Source: an uncultured Pseudomonas sp.
GTDB lineage: Bacteria; Pseudomonadota; Gammaproteobacteria; Pseudomonadales; Pseudomonadaceae
Direction: 5' to 3'
Length of the DNA: 63,233 nucleotides
Assembly: GCF_946886105.1 (NCBI RefSeq)
Contig: NZ_CAMPHV010000029.1
Coordinates: 1 to 63,233 of the forward strand
Shown here: one piece after another, positions 29,420-37,579 of the stretch
Numbering within the stretch: position 1 is the stretch's first letter
Layout: the number at the start of each line of letters is the position of its first letter
The notes under the pieces: generated by a model
What the model saw: only the letters and a program-made list of their open reading frames with translations
Database searches by the model: none
Told to the model about the DNA's origin: nothing
Made by a program: the position numbers and the translations under genes

Positions 29420-30889
29420 CTATTTCGAGCAGGTGCCTGGCACCTGCGGTATGCGTTGGTCGAGCAGCTTGAACAGCGCGGAATCGGCTGGCCAGTTGCG
29501 TAAAAAGCGTGCGCGGTCGCGGGCATAGGCCTTGGCGAAACTGCGTTCGTCGTGGTGCTGCTGCATGGCGTCGAGGTCGATCAGCGACCAGCGCGCCAAC
29601 TGTTCATCCCAGAGCAGGTTGTAGCCCTTGAAATCACCGTGGCTGATGCGTTCGCGCAGCAAGGCGGCGAACAGACGATCGAGCGCCAACAGGTCGGATT
29701 CCGGCGGCAAAGCCTGCCCTTCTTGAGCCAAGTAGGGCTGAAAGCGCGCGATTATATCCTGCCCGTCGCAATATTCGGTAATCAGGTAGGCACGCCCGCG
29801 CAACCAGCAGCAGCGCCGCTCCACCACCGCCAGCGGCCGCGGTGTGGATATGCCGAGCAGTTGCAGGCGATGACCTTCGACCCAGCTGTGCCAGGCGCGA
29901 CTCGGCCGCCAGAAACGCTTGAGCCAGTGCGCCAGGTGTTTGATGTTGTAGCGTTTGCTCACCAACGCGCGACCGCCCAACTCGACCCGTGCCACGGTGG
30001 CGGAGCCGCCGGTCTTGTAGATGTGCCCCTGCTCGGTCAACAGATCGAGGTTGTTCAGCAGTGGTTCCAGATTTTTTTCGTCTTCGCGGCGCACGATGCG
30101 CAGGCCGAAGGCCCCCACCTTGGCGGAAAACAGGCTGCAATCGCGGCCGAGCTTCTTCAAATAGTCGCGCCAACGCCAGCGCCGAACCTTGGCGACATGC
30201 TCAAGCAAGGCCTCCAACGGCAGAGCATGTTCGCCATTGGCCAGCAGGTAATGCACCAACAGCTCTTCGGTATGGGGCTCCAGCTCGGTCGGCAATTGGG
30301 CGAAGAACACCCCGAGGTTCTCCAGCACCTTGTCGCGCGACAGCGGCTGGCCGGGCACCTCGGCGCGCACCCCGCCGCCGTCGATGATAAATAGCTGATC
30401 ACCATGGCGCAGCAGGTTGTCCAGGTGCAGGTCGGCCTGCCACAGGCCCTTACCGTGCAGCTGGGCGATCAGGTTCAGGGCCTCGCCGAGCACCATTTGT
30501 TGGCCGTCGGACAGCGGTGTTTGTTGCTCGACCGCACGCCAGGCATCCCACAGGCTTTCGGCACCGTCGAGGTAGTCGAACAGCAGCCAGCCGCCCTCGC
30601 CTTCGCGCAAGCCGTCGGCCAGCAGCGCCGGGGTATTCAAGCCTTGCTCGGCCAGCCAGCGCGCGCCTTGCAGCTCACGCTGAAAATGCCGCGCGGCGTT
30701 GTCGCCCACGACCAATTTCGCCAGCACCTTACGTCCACGCCATTCGGCCAGGCCGACATAGCGCTGCCCCGGCAGCACCCGTAACAACTGTTCAAGCCGC
30801 AGGGTCGCCGGGCCCGCGGCATCCGCCAATTCGACCTGCAACGGCAATGCGGGGCTGCGGCCGGCTTGACTCAATTCGACCAGGTTCAC
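29420..30889 (-). CDS. Double kinase-domain LPS core protein (PA5006-like)
   Basis: A 489-residue protein made of two kinase-like domains of the WaaP/RIO superfamily. The first has ADLHLDNLL (near 153) and FIIDGGG (near 168). The second has SHGDFKGYNLL (near 416) and SLIDLDAM (near 437). Both catalytic-loop Asp and both metal-binding Asp are present, so two active sites are possible. It overlaps wapQ by four bases (GTGA) and precedes the carbamoyltransferase by 11. It probably phosphorylates or otherwise modifies core heptose with WaaP, WapP and WapQ; the exact target is unknown. Confidence 0.82.
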   Translation of the reverse strand: MNLVELSQAGRSPALPLQVELADAAGPATLRLEQLLRVLPGQRYVGLAEWRGRKVLAKLVVGDNAARHFQRELQGARWLAEQGLNTPALLADGLREGEGGWLLFDYLDGAESLWDAWRAVEQQTPLSDGQQMVLGEALNLIAQLHGKGLWQADLHLDNLLRHGDQLFIIDGGGVRAEVPGQPLSRDKVLENLGVFFAQLPTELEPHTEELLVHYLLANGEHALPLEALLEHVAKVRRWRWRDYLKKLGRDCSLFSAKVGAFGLRIVRREDEKNLEPLLNNLDLLTEQGHIYKTGGSATVARVELGGRALVSKRYNIKHLAHWLKRFWRPSRAWHSWVEGHRLQLLGISTPRPLAVVERRCCWLRGRAYLITEYCDGQDIIARFQPYLAQEGQALPPESDLLALDRLFAALLRERISHGDFKGYNLLWDEQLARWSLIDLDAMQQHHDERSFAKAYARDRARFLRNWPADSALFKLLDQRIPQVPGTCSK

Positions 30890-31647
30890 CGGCGGGCATC
30901 CTTATTGTTGCGCCGCGCACCGAGGCGCTGCAGCCAATGCGCGATATCGTCGCCCTGGGGTAGATAGGCAGTCAGCAATTCGCGCACTTCAACCTCGCTC
31001 CAGACGCTGGCGCGGCGCAGCAAGGGCTCCAGGTCCTTGATCCGCTCGCGCTCGCCGAACAGCAGCGGGCGAATCTTTTCCAGATCGATCAAGCGCGCCT
31101 GAAACGCCCCGCCGCTCTCTTTGAGGCCGTCTTCCTTGAGAAAGATATGCTTGGGATAAAAACATCCGTGTAACTGACCGGCCGCATGCAGGCGCTTAGC
31201 CAACTCGGCACAGGCACGCAGAATAGCCGCGCGCTCGCTTTGTGGTCGCGACTGCCAGCTGGGCAGGAGGCTATCCAGGTCGCACCAACCATCCAAGGCG
31301 CGGGTCAGCAGGATCGCCCGGCGCTCGCCCGCCACTCGCCGCTCGGCGAAAAACGCGGCCTCCAGCGCGGGAATAGCCAGTGCCTGAAAACGCTGGATAT
31401 TGCGGAACTCGCGGGTGAACGTCGGTTCGCCGAAGGGGCGCAACAGGCTGCGAGCCAAATGATTGCTCTGCCGCTTGAGGTAAAAAGCCGCCTCGCCCAG
31501 ATCCAGGCGATACACGCTGCTCCAGCCGCCACGCTCGGTATTGGGCTCATCCACCGCTTCCAGCTGCAGCGCCCAGAGCGCGTCAAAGCTGGCCAGGCCA
31601 TGTTGCTCGAGTAATGCGCGATCCTGCGCGGCAATGAAGTCCGTCAT
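30886..31647 (-). CDS. wapQ: LPS core kinase-like protein WapQ (InaA family)
   Basis: A 253-residue member of the lipopolysaccharide kinase InaA family. The N-lobe Lys is in FYLKRQ (K58), and the metal-binding Asp is in RLIDLEK (D188). In the catalytic loop, where WaaP has HRDCYICH, this protein has HGCFYPKH: the Asp is replaced (G161-C162). It may not be an ordinary kinase; similar loops are, to my memory, common in InaA proteins. It overlaps wapP (ATGA) and the double-kinase gene (GTGA) by four bases each. Confidence 0.85.
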   Translation of the reverse strand: MTDFIAAQDRALLEQHGLASFDALWALQLEAVDEPNTERGGWSSVYRLDLGEAAFYLKRQSNHLARSLLRPFGEPTFTREFRNIQRFQALAIPALEAAFFAERRVAGERRAILLTRALDGWCDLDSLLPSWQSRPQSERAAILRACAELAKRLHAAGQLHGCFYPKHIFLKEDGLKESGGAFQARLIDLEKIRPLLFGERERIKDLEPLLRRASVWSEVEVRELLTAYLPQGDDIAHWLQRLGARRNNKDARR

Positions 31648-32378
31648 TCCCTACCCTCAAAAAAATCGACGATTTGCCTGATCTGCGCCTTGTCGCCACC
31701 CTGCAAGCTCGCGCACCCGCGGTATTGCAGATAAAAGCGCAAGCGCTGGCTGCGCGACAGCTTGTACTTGGCGATCTTGTCGAGACAGGCCAGATCCTTG
31801 GTCATGCGATAGCGCAACAACGGCCCCCACCAGAATGCGCCGGTAGGGCAATCGATAAAGAACAGCTCGGCCTGATCGTTGACCAGCAAGTTGCGCCACT
31901 TCAAATCGTTATGGGTGAAGTGATGGTCATGCATAACGCGCGTGGCGCGGGCCAACTGGCGACTGACGCCATCCACCCAGCACGAATCGCGCAAGCGCGG
32001 ATCGTCACGTTTGGCCAGCAGCGCCAGATCTTCGGTACCGGCCAATTCGCGGGTGATCAGCGCGCCGCGAACGAACCGTCCACACTGGCGCTCCAGCCCA
32101 TAGGCAACCACGGCAGCGGTCGGCACCCCCCACTTGGCGAAATTTTTCAGATTCTGCCATTCGGCCTTGACCCGCGGCCGCCCCAGATAGCGGCGCAAAC
32201 CCTTGCCCGCGCCCCAGTAGCGCTTGACGTAATAGCGCACACCGTCGCGCTCGATACGGATCACTTCGGAGAGTGGGTCTTTGGTCAGACGCTCGCCTTG
32301 CAGGGCGAATACCGCTTCCAGGCTGCCGAAGTCGGCGAGCAATGCCCGGTACTCGTCAACGAGTATCCAGCTGGCCAT
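31644..32378 (-). CDS. wapP: LPS core heptose kinase WapP
   Basis: A 244-residue kinase of the WaaP superfamily, thought to phosphorylate inner-core heptose in the cytoplasm. The N-lobe Lys is in YYVKRYW (K52), the catalytic loop THNDLKWRNLL holds D158, and FFIDCP (D176) is the DFG equivalent. The ATG shares one base with the stop of the upstream GT9-like gene (TAATG) and its stop overlaps wapQ. Phosphates of the inner core stabilise the Pseudomonas outer membrane by binding divalent cations. Confidence 0.88.
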   Translation of the reverse strand: MASWILVDEYRALLADFGSLEAVFALQGERLTKDPLSEVIRIERDGVRYYVKRYWGAGKGLRRYLGRPRVKAEWQNLKNFAKWGVPTAAVVAYGLERQCGRFVRGALITRELAGTEDLALLAKRDDPRLRDSCWVDGVSRQLARATRVMHDHHFTHNDLKWRNLLVNDQAELFFIDCPTGAFWWGPLLRYRMTKDLACLDKIAKYKLSRSQRLRFYLQYRGCASLQGGDKAQIRQIVDFFEGRE

Positions 32379-33373
32379 TAGCGCGAGTCACTCTGCGAAA
32401 GCGATCCAACTTCAGGGGTATAGGCACCAAGCGCTTTGACAATCCGCCCGACCTGCACGAAAGGCCGCCAGATGTAATCGCCATTCAGCCACTTAAAACG
32501 AAAACGCGGAGCCAATACCATTCCCTGGGTGTTAAAACCTGGACGCCAGACGAAACTTTCATGACGACGAGCAATGGTGAAAGTGCGCAAACCCATCATT
32601 GACCCCAAGTGACCGCCACCGGAGTCATTGCTGATCACCGCAAGGGCGTCCGCCATATGGGCCATCAGCGCCCCAACATCGCCGAAGCTGAATACAGGAA
32701 AGCCAACGAAGTAGGCCTTCAACGCCTCTTCCTCGGACGGCATGCCGATAAATTCAACTTGCCAACCGAGCTTCTGCAGGCGACGAGCCAAGCGCAAGAA
32801 GCCACCCATGGAGTAGTTTTTCTTGCTGTGCGGCGAGGTCGGAAAAATAAGCACCCGATTGCCCGGCTCACGGCGCAGACTTGGGGAAACCATACCCAAG
32901 GAATCGATCACAGGAATGCCATACACCGTCTCGACATACCGATCGATCCATTCGCGCATTGACAACCCGGCTCGCGAGTCCAGGCAGAACGGCATGCTGG
33001 CGGCTTTGAAGCACAGTTCGCCGACCATTAGATCGCGCCCATGCAGGGGAATGTTCTTAGGCAGTTTTTTCGCCGTGACATAGGCAATATTCTGACGCTC
33101 CAGGCAGCGTTCGCGCTCGACTGCGTCTTGGGGCAAATAATTGAAATAGGCAATTACCAGGTCGCACTCACCGGCCAATTGCCACAGATCCATCTGCCCA
33201 ACCGGCTCGATCTGCAACCAATTAAAAAACTCCCGGGCCGGAAACAGCGGATTAGAAAAAAAGCGCACCTGCGCACCGGCTTGGTGGAACTGCCAGGCCA
33301 GATGCAGATAGAGGGTCACATCGCCCAACGCATTGGGCGGTAGCACTGCGACCGTCAGACCCTGGAATTTCAT
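32378..33373 (-). CDS. Heptosyltransferase-like GT9 protein inserted in the core operon
   Basis: A 331-residue GT-B protein resembling the GT9 ADP-heptose:LPS transferases. The N-terminus VAVLPPNALGDVTLYLHLA matches the GT9 opening (LGDV), and VISNDSGGGHLGSMMG the nucleotide-sugar loop (NDSG..H). Overall it is divergent from WaaC and WaaF. I chose the ATG at 33373 (AAAAGGGG six bases upstream); a TTG at 33379 is less likely. In the P. aeruginosa order as I recall it, waaP and wapP are adjacent with no such gene. Base composition is somewhat lower in GC. It may add a lineage-specific core sugar; the acceptor is unknown. Confidence 0.8.
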   Translation of the reverse strand: MKFQGLTVAVLPPNALGDVTLYLHLAWQFHQAGAQVRFFSNPLFPAREFFNWLQIEPVGQMDLWQLAGECDLVIAYFNYLPQDAVERERCLERQNIAYVTAKKLPKNIPLHGRDLMVGELCFKAASMPFCLDSRAGLSMREWIDRYVETVYGIPVIDSLGMVSPSLRREPGNRVLIFPTSPHSKKNYSMGGFLRLARRLQKLGWQVEFIGMPSEEEALKAYFVGFPVFSFGDVGALMAHMADALAVISNDSGGGHLGSMMGLRTFTIARRHESFVWRPGFNTQGMVLAPRFRFKWLNGDYIWRPFVQVGRIVKALGAYTPEVGSLSQSDSR

Positions 33374-33424
33374 ACACAACCCCTTTTAATAATTCGACAC
33401 GACAGGTACTCCGCCTATCGCCAA

Positions 33425-34246
33425 TTACAACGCCCCGCCATAACGCTGCTTGCGCGCGTAAAGCTTGTCCGCCTTGCGCTGCAGCCAGGCGAGCGAGGAT
33501 GCCTCGTCGCGCAGGGTCTGACGTAGCGATTGCTGGCCCTTCAATTCGGCAAAGTAATCGCGCAGAAAACGCAGCGTGTCGCGCCGGGTCAGGCCGATAT
33601 CGAGTATCGAGTAATACAGCGCCGCCAGGTCTTTGTTGCGCCAGCGCAGCGGCACTGCAACGCGGCTCTGGGCGCGGTGCAGATCGATTAGCGACAAGCG
33701 AAAGCTCTCGGCAGTTACGGGCTTATCGGTATGCAGCAGAAAATGGCAGATATAGCAGTCGCGGTGGTTGACCCCGGCGCGATGCATGCGTCCGGTCATG
33801 CGCGCCACCTCGGCAATCAGGGCGTGCTTGAGTGCGACTGGCGGCGGCGTACGCGGCCAGTCCATGCAGAAATCTTCCAGGCTGATGGTCGGCGCCAGTT
33901 CCTCGGTGACGATAAAGGAGTGCTGCGCCGCCGGGTTGCTGCCGCATTCGCCATAGGCCACCGCGGTCATGGTCGGCACACCGACCTCGTGCAGGCGGCG
34001 AATCGCCTGCCATTCCTGGCGCGCACCCAATACCGGCAGTTTGCCGGTGAGCAGGTTCTTGACGATTTCACCCCAGCCGATGCCGCGGTGGATTTTGACG
34101 AAATAGCCGCGCCCGGCGACTTCGGTGCGCAGGGTACGGCGGCCTTCCAGCTCGCGATAGACCTGGCCTTGCAGGGCCTCGACCGCGGCAAAGGCGTCGC
34201 GCCCGGCCCACAGGGTTTTAAAGGGTTCGGCCAGCACCAGCTTCAT
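33425..34246 (-). CDS. waaP: LPS core heptose(I) kinase WaaP
   Basis: A 273-residue sugar kinase that phosphorylates O-4 of heptose I in the inner core, a step reported as essential in P. aeruginosa. Kinase landmarks are complete: N-lobe Lys in YFVKIHRG (K51), catalytic loop VNHRDCYICHF with D163, and metal site LIDLHRA (D188). It overlaps waaG as ATGA, so the two are translationally coupled. Length matches the family (about 268). The following GT9-like gene starts 51 bases on. Confidence 0.96.
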   Translation of the reverse strand: MKLVLAEPFKTLWAGRDAFAAVEALQGQVYRELEGRRTLRTEVAGRGYFVKIHRGIGWGEIVKNLLTGKLPVLGARQEWQAIRRLHEVGVPTMTAVAYGECGSNPAAQHSFIVTEELAPTISLEDFCMDWPRTPPPVALKHALIAEVARMTGRMHRAGVNHRDCYICHFLLHTDKPVTAESFRLSLIDLHRAQSRVAVPLRWRNKDLAALYYSILDIGLTRRDTLRFLRDYFAELKGQQSLRQTLRDEASSLAWLQRKADKLYARKQRYGGAL

Positions 34247-35364
34247 GAACGCGTCGCCAGGATAATGTCGGCCGCGTGCTGCGGCATGGAGTAGAGGTCG
34301 GCGCAGTCGGCATAGGCCAGGCCGTTACGCCCCCAGAACGCGCGACGCTGGTCGTCGGCGAGCATCTCGGCGAGGACCTGATTGAGCTGTTCCTGGGCGA
34401 AGGGACTGGGCAGCACCCGCCCGGCGTCCGCTTCGGCGATATAGTGGGCATAGCCGCAAACATCGGTGACCAGCACCGGCAGCCCCGCCACCACGGCTTC
34501 CAGCAGCACGGTGCCGGTGTTTTCGTTATAGGCCGGGTGGATCAGCAAATCGGCGCCGAGGAGGAAGCGCGGAATATCGTTGCGGCCTTTGAGTATCTGC
34601 ACCTGCTCGGAGATTCCCAGCGCCTTGGCCTGCAGTTGGAAGGCGCGCGGGTCGTCCTGGCCGATGGCGATCAGCCGGCTGCGCTTCTTCAACTCGCGCG
34701 GCAACGCGGCGAGGGCTTTCAGGCTGCGGTCCAGGCCTTTGGTCTTGAAGCCCGAGCCGATCTGCACCAGCAACAGATCGTCATCCGCCAAATTGAATTC
34801 GCTGCGGAACTCGGCGCGGATCTGCGCGGCATTGGCCGGGGCGCGACGATCCTGAGCGATGCCCGGCGGCAGCAGATGAAAGCGCTGCCGCGGGGTGTGG
34901 TAGTGCTTGATGAACAGCGGTTGCTGCACTTCGGAAATCATCAGGATTTCGGTCTTGGCGTCCGGGGCGAACACCGCGCGCTCGTAGTCGGCGAAGTGTT
35001 TGTAGCGCCCCCAGCGACGGTAGATCGGGTTGCGCAGGGTCTGTGCTTTGTTTTCGAAGCAGCCGTCGGCGGCGTAATAAACATCCAGCCCCGGCATCTT
35101 GTTGAAGCCCACCACCCGGTCCACCGGGCGCTTGGCCAGATCGACGGCGATCCAGGCGCTGAGTTTCTCGTTGCGCTTGTGATTGAACAGCGCCTTGACC
35201 GGCACCACCACGACTTCGAAGCCAGCCGGCACCTCGCCTTCCCAGATCGGCGTATACACGCGAATGGCATGGCCGCGCGCCTGGCACTCCAGCGCGATGC
35301 GCATAAAGTCGCGCTGCAAACCGCCATAGGGGAAATATTTGTAGAGGATAAAAGCCAGTTGCAT
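34243..35364 (-). CDS. waaG: LPS core glycosyltransferase WaaG
   Basis: A 373-residue retaining GT4 enzyme with GT-B fold. It transfers the first outer-core hexose (GalN in Pseudomonas, Glc in enterics) onto heptose II. The N-terminal membrane-associated region QLAFILYKYFPYGGLQRDF is characteristic. The donor site has LVQIGSGFKTKGLDRSL and the EX7E region HPAYNENTGTVLLEAVVAGLPVL. It overlaps waaP by four bases. The 61-base gap to waaC contains a REP-like palindrome, unusual inside an otherwise overlapping operon. Confidence 0.95.
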   Translation of the reverse strand: MQLAFILYKYFPYGGLQRDFMRIALECQARGHAIRVYTPIWEGEVPAGFEVVVVPVKALFNHKRNEKLSAWIAVDLAKRPVDRVVGFNKMPGLDVYYAADGCFENKAQTLRNPIYRRWGRYKHFADYERAVFAPDAKTEILMISEVQQPLFIKHYHTPRQRFHLLPPGIAQDRRAPANAAQIRAEFRSEFNLADDDLLLVQIGSGFKTKGLDRSLKALAALPRELKKRSRLIAIGQDDPRAFQLQAKALGISEQVQILKGRNDIPRFLLGADLLIHPAYNENTGTVLLEAVVAGLPVLVTDVCGYAHYIAEADAGRVLPSPFAQEQLNQVLAEMLADDQRRAFWGRNGLAYADCADLYSMPQHAADIILATRS

Positions 35365-35384
35365 CAGGCGCGCCCTTCACTCGT

Positions 35385-35406
35385 GTAGCCCGGACGAAAT
35401 CCGGGG
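35385..35406. repeat. REP-like palindrome between waaC and waaG (copy 1)
   Basis: GTAGCCCGGA, four bases, then ATCCGGGG form a hairpin with CCCGGA/TCCGGG arms. The same 22-base sequence, with two differences in the loop and inverted, occurs at 61325-61346. It is a dispersed intergenic repeat. Confidence 0.75.
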
Positions 35407-35425
35407 AAAATTCTCGGCAGCGACA

Positions 35426-36427
35426 TCAAACGGCTTCCTCGGCCAATAGCAAAGCTTCCAACTCGGTTGCCACCCGCTGGGGCGTCAGAGTATCGAAGCA
35501 GGGCTTGTGACGGTCGCCCAAACCGGCATCCGGGCCGGTGGCGCACAGGTGAATCTGCGAGCGGCCGTAAGCCCCGACCCGGCCCGGCCGGGTCGGACCA
35601 TAAAGCGAAATGCTCGGTACATCCAGCGCCGCCGCCAGGTGGCCCAGACCGGTGTCCACCGCCACGCAAGCGCTGGCCCCGGCGATCACCTTGGCCACGC
35701 CAGCCAGATTCAGCTTGGGCAGCACCGCGACGTTAGCCAGACCGGCGGCCAGGCGTTCGGCACGCGCGCGCTCGTCGGCATTGCCCCAGGGCAAACGAAT
35801 CGCCCAGCCCTGGGCGCTCATGTGCTCGGCCAGGTCGCGCCAATTGGCTTCCGGCCAATGCTTGCTCGGCCAGGTGGTGCCATGCAGAAACAACAGGTAG
35901 GGCTGGGTCACTGCGCCGGCCAGTTGTGCCCGGTTCAGGCCGTAGTCGCCGACATCCTGCGGCACGGGATAGCCCAGCGCCTCGGCGAACAGCTGACGCA
36001 CGCGCTGCAGCGCGTGCTGTTCGCGCGGCACCGCGTAGGTGCGGTCGTACAGGCGACTGGCAAGCGGTTCGCGCGCGGAAAAGCGATCCAGCCCGGCAAC
36101 CGGCGCCTTGACGTATCGGGTCAACCAGGCGCTTTTCAGCAGGCCCTGGGCATCGATCACCAGGTCGTAGCGGCTTTCCTTCAGGCGCTGTTTGAAGCGC
36201 GTCCACTCGCCGCTCCGAAGGGTCTGCCAGAGGTGCTTACGCCAACGGCGGATCGCCACCGGAATCACCTGGGCGACGGCCGGGTGCCAGGCGGGAATCT
36301 CGGCGAAGCCTTCTTCCACCACCCAATCGAACTGGATGCCGGGTATCGCGCGCGCGGCATCGGTCAATGCCGGGAGCGTATGGATGACGTCGCCGAGCGA
36401 GGAAGTTTTAACCAGTAGAACCCGCAC
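35426..36427 (-). CDS. waaC: ADP-heptose:LPS heptosyltransferase I
   Basis: A 333-residue GT9 enzyme that adds the first L-glycero-D-manno-heptose to Kdo. The N-terminus MRVLLVKTSSLGDVIHTLPALTDA is the family signature, and CVAVDTGLGHLAAALDVPSISLYG is the donor loop. A GTG start at 36427 shares one base with the waaF stop (TAGTG), which shows tight coupling. Length fits the family (about 320-355). Confidence 0.97.
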   Translation of the reverse strand: MRVLLVKTSSLGDVIHTLPALTDAARAIPGIQFDWVVEEGFAEIPAWHPAVAQVIPVAIRRWRKHLWQTLRSGEWTRFKQRLKESRYDLVIDAQGLLKSAWLTRYVKAPVAGLDRFSAREPLASRLYDRTYAVPREQHALQRVRQLFAEALGYPVPQDVGDYGLNRAQLAGAVTQPYLLFLHGTTWPSKHWPEANWRDLAEHMSAQGWAIRLPWGNADERARAERLAAGLANVAVLPKLNLAGVAKVIAGASACVAVDTGLGHLAAALDVPSISLYGPTRPGRVGAYGRSQIHLCATGPDAGLGDRHKPCFDTLTPQRVATELEALLLAEEAV

Positions 36428-37461
36428 TATTGGACCTCTAGCGGATCGGCCACCAGGCGATCGAGCGCCTCGATCACCGTGCCCGACTTGAGTTCACGCA
36501 GGCAGTTGTAATGGCCGAAGCGGCAGGTGCGATCGAAACAGGGGCTGCATTCCAGGCCCAGACGGACGATTTCCACCTGATCGGCCAGCGGCGGAGTAAA
36601 GCCAGGCGAGGTGGAGCCGTAGACCGCCACCAACGGGCGATTGAGCGCCGCCGCCACATGCATCAACCCGGAATCGTTGGAAACCACGGCGCCGGCACAG
36701 GACAGCAGGTCGATCGCCTCGGCCAGGCTGGTCTCGCCGGCCAGGTTCGTCGCTTCCTCGCGCAAGCCGGGAATCAGACGCATGCGAATTTCTTCGCCGA
36801 CCGGGTGATCGTTCTTCGAGCCGAACAGCCATACCTGCCAGCCAAGACGGATCTTCGCCTCGGCGACCCGGGCGTAATGCTCGCTCGGCCAGCGCTTGGC
36901 GATGCCGAATTCAGCGCCGGGACAGAGCGCCAGCACCGGGCGATCCAGGCTCAGACCGAACTTAGCCAACGCCGCATCGCGGCTGGCCGGCTCGATCCGC
37001 AGTGCCGGTCGTGGATACGGCTGGGGCAGCTCGGCACCCGGCTCGTAGGCCAACGCCATAAAGCGCTCGATCATCAGCGGGTAGCGTTCTTTATCCAGAA
37101 TGCGCACGTCGTTGAGCAGCCCATAGCGCATTTCGCCCTTCCAGCCGGTACGCGCGGGAATACCGGCGAAAAACGGTACCAGGGCGGATTTCAGCGAGTT
37201 GGGCAGCAGAATCGCCTGATCGTATTGGCCAGCCAGCGACTTGCCGATCTTGCGCCGGGTCGCCAGTTCGAGCACGCCATGGCCCAGCGGAAAGCTCAGG
37301 GCCTGCCGCACTTCGGGCATGCGCTCGAGTATCGGCCGGCTCCAGTCGGGCGCCAACACATCGATTTCACAGTCCGGGTGGCGCTGTTTCAGGCAGCTGA
37401 ACAGCGTCTGCGCCATCACCATGTCGCCCACCCAACTGGGGCCTACGATCAGTATTTTCAT
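36427..37461 (-). CDS. waaF: ADP-heptose:LPS heptosyltransferase II
   Basis: A 344-residue GT9 enzyme that adds the second heptose to heptose I. MKILIVGPSWVGDMVMAQTLF opens the protein. CPGAEFGIAKRWP and VVSNDSGLMHVAAALNRPLVAVYGSTSP are the conserved nucleotide-sugar motifs. I chose the ATG at 37461; the frame extends seven codons upstream to 37482, through a hairpin. It is the first gene of the LPS core operon, 118 bases after ilvE. Confidence 0.97.
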   Translation of the reverse strand: MKILIVGPSWVGDMVMAQTLFSCLKQRHPDCEIDVLAPDWSRPILERMPEVRQALSFPLGHGVLELATRRKIGKSLAGQYDQAILLPNSLKSALVPFFAGIPARTGWKGEMRYGLLNDVRILDKERYPLMIERFMALAYEPGAELPQPYPRPALRIEPASRDAALAKFGLSLDRPVLALCPGAEFGIAKRWPSEHYARVAEAKIRLGWQVWLFGSKNDHPVGEEIRMRLIPGLREEATNLAGETSLAEAIDLLSCAGAVVSNDSGLMHVAAALNRPLVAVYGSTSPGFTPPLADQVEIVRLGLECSPCFDRTCRFGHYNCLRELKSGTVIEALDRLVADPLEVQ

Positions 37462-37482
37462 GCGGTTTCCAGAAACGACCAA

Positions 37483-37498
37483 GGAGGCTTACGCCTCC
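37483..37498 (-). terminator. Stem-loop between ilvE and waaF
   Basis: GGAGGC-TTAC-GCCTCC is a perfect 6-bp hairpin 22 bases upstream of the waaF ATG and about 80 bases after the ilvE stop. The following minus-strand sequence is only moderately T-rich (TTGGTCGTTTC), so it could be a weak terminator of ilvE or a leader structure of waaF. Confidence 0.45.
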
Positions 37499-37579
37499 CG
37501 GACAGACTCAACGCTTAACTATCGGCAGCGCCATCCGATGGGTATCGCCATGCTCCACCCATCCTGCGCAGCCGAATGT

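Noticed and set aside
27717..29528. 603-codon open frame antisense to the carbamoyltransferase
   Set aside because: Shadow caused by GC-biased third positions; no start signal or recognisable domain.
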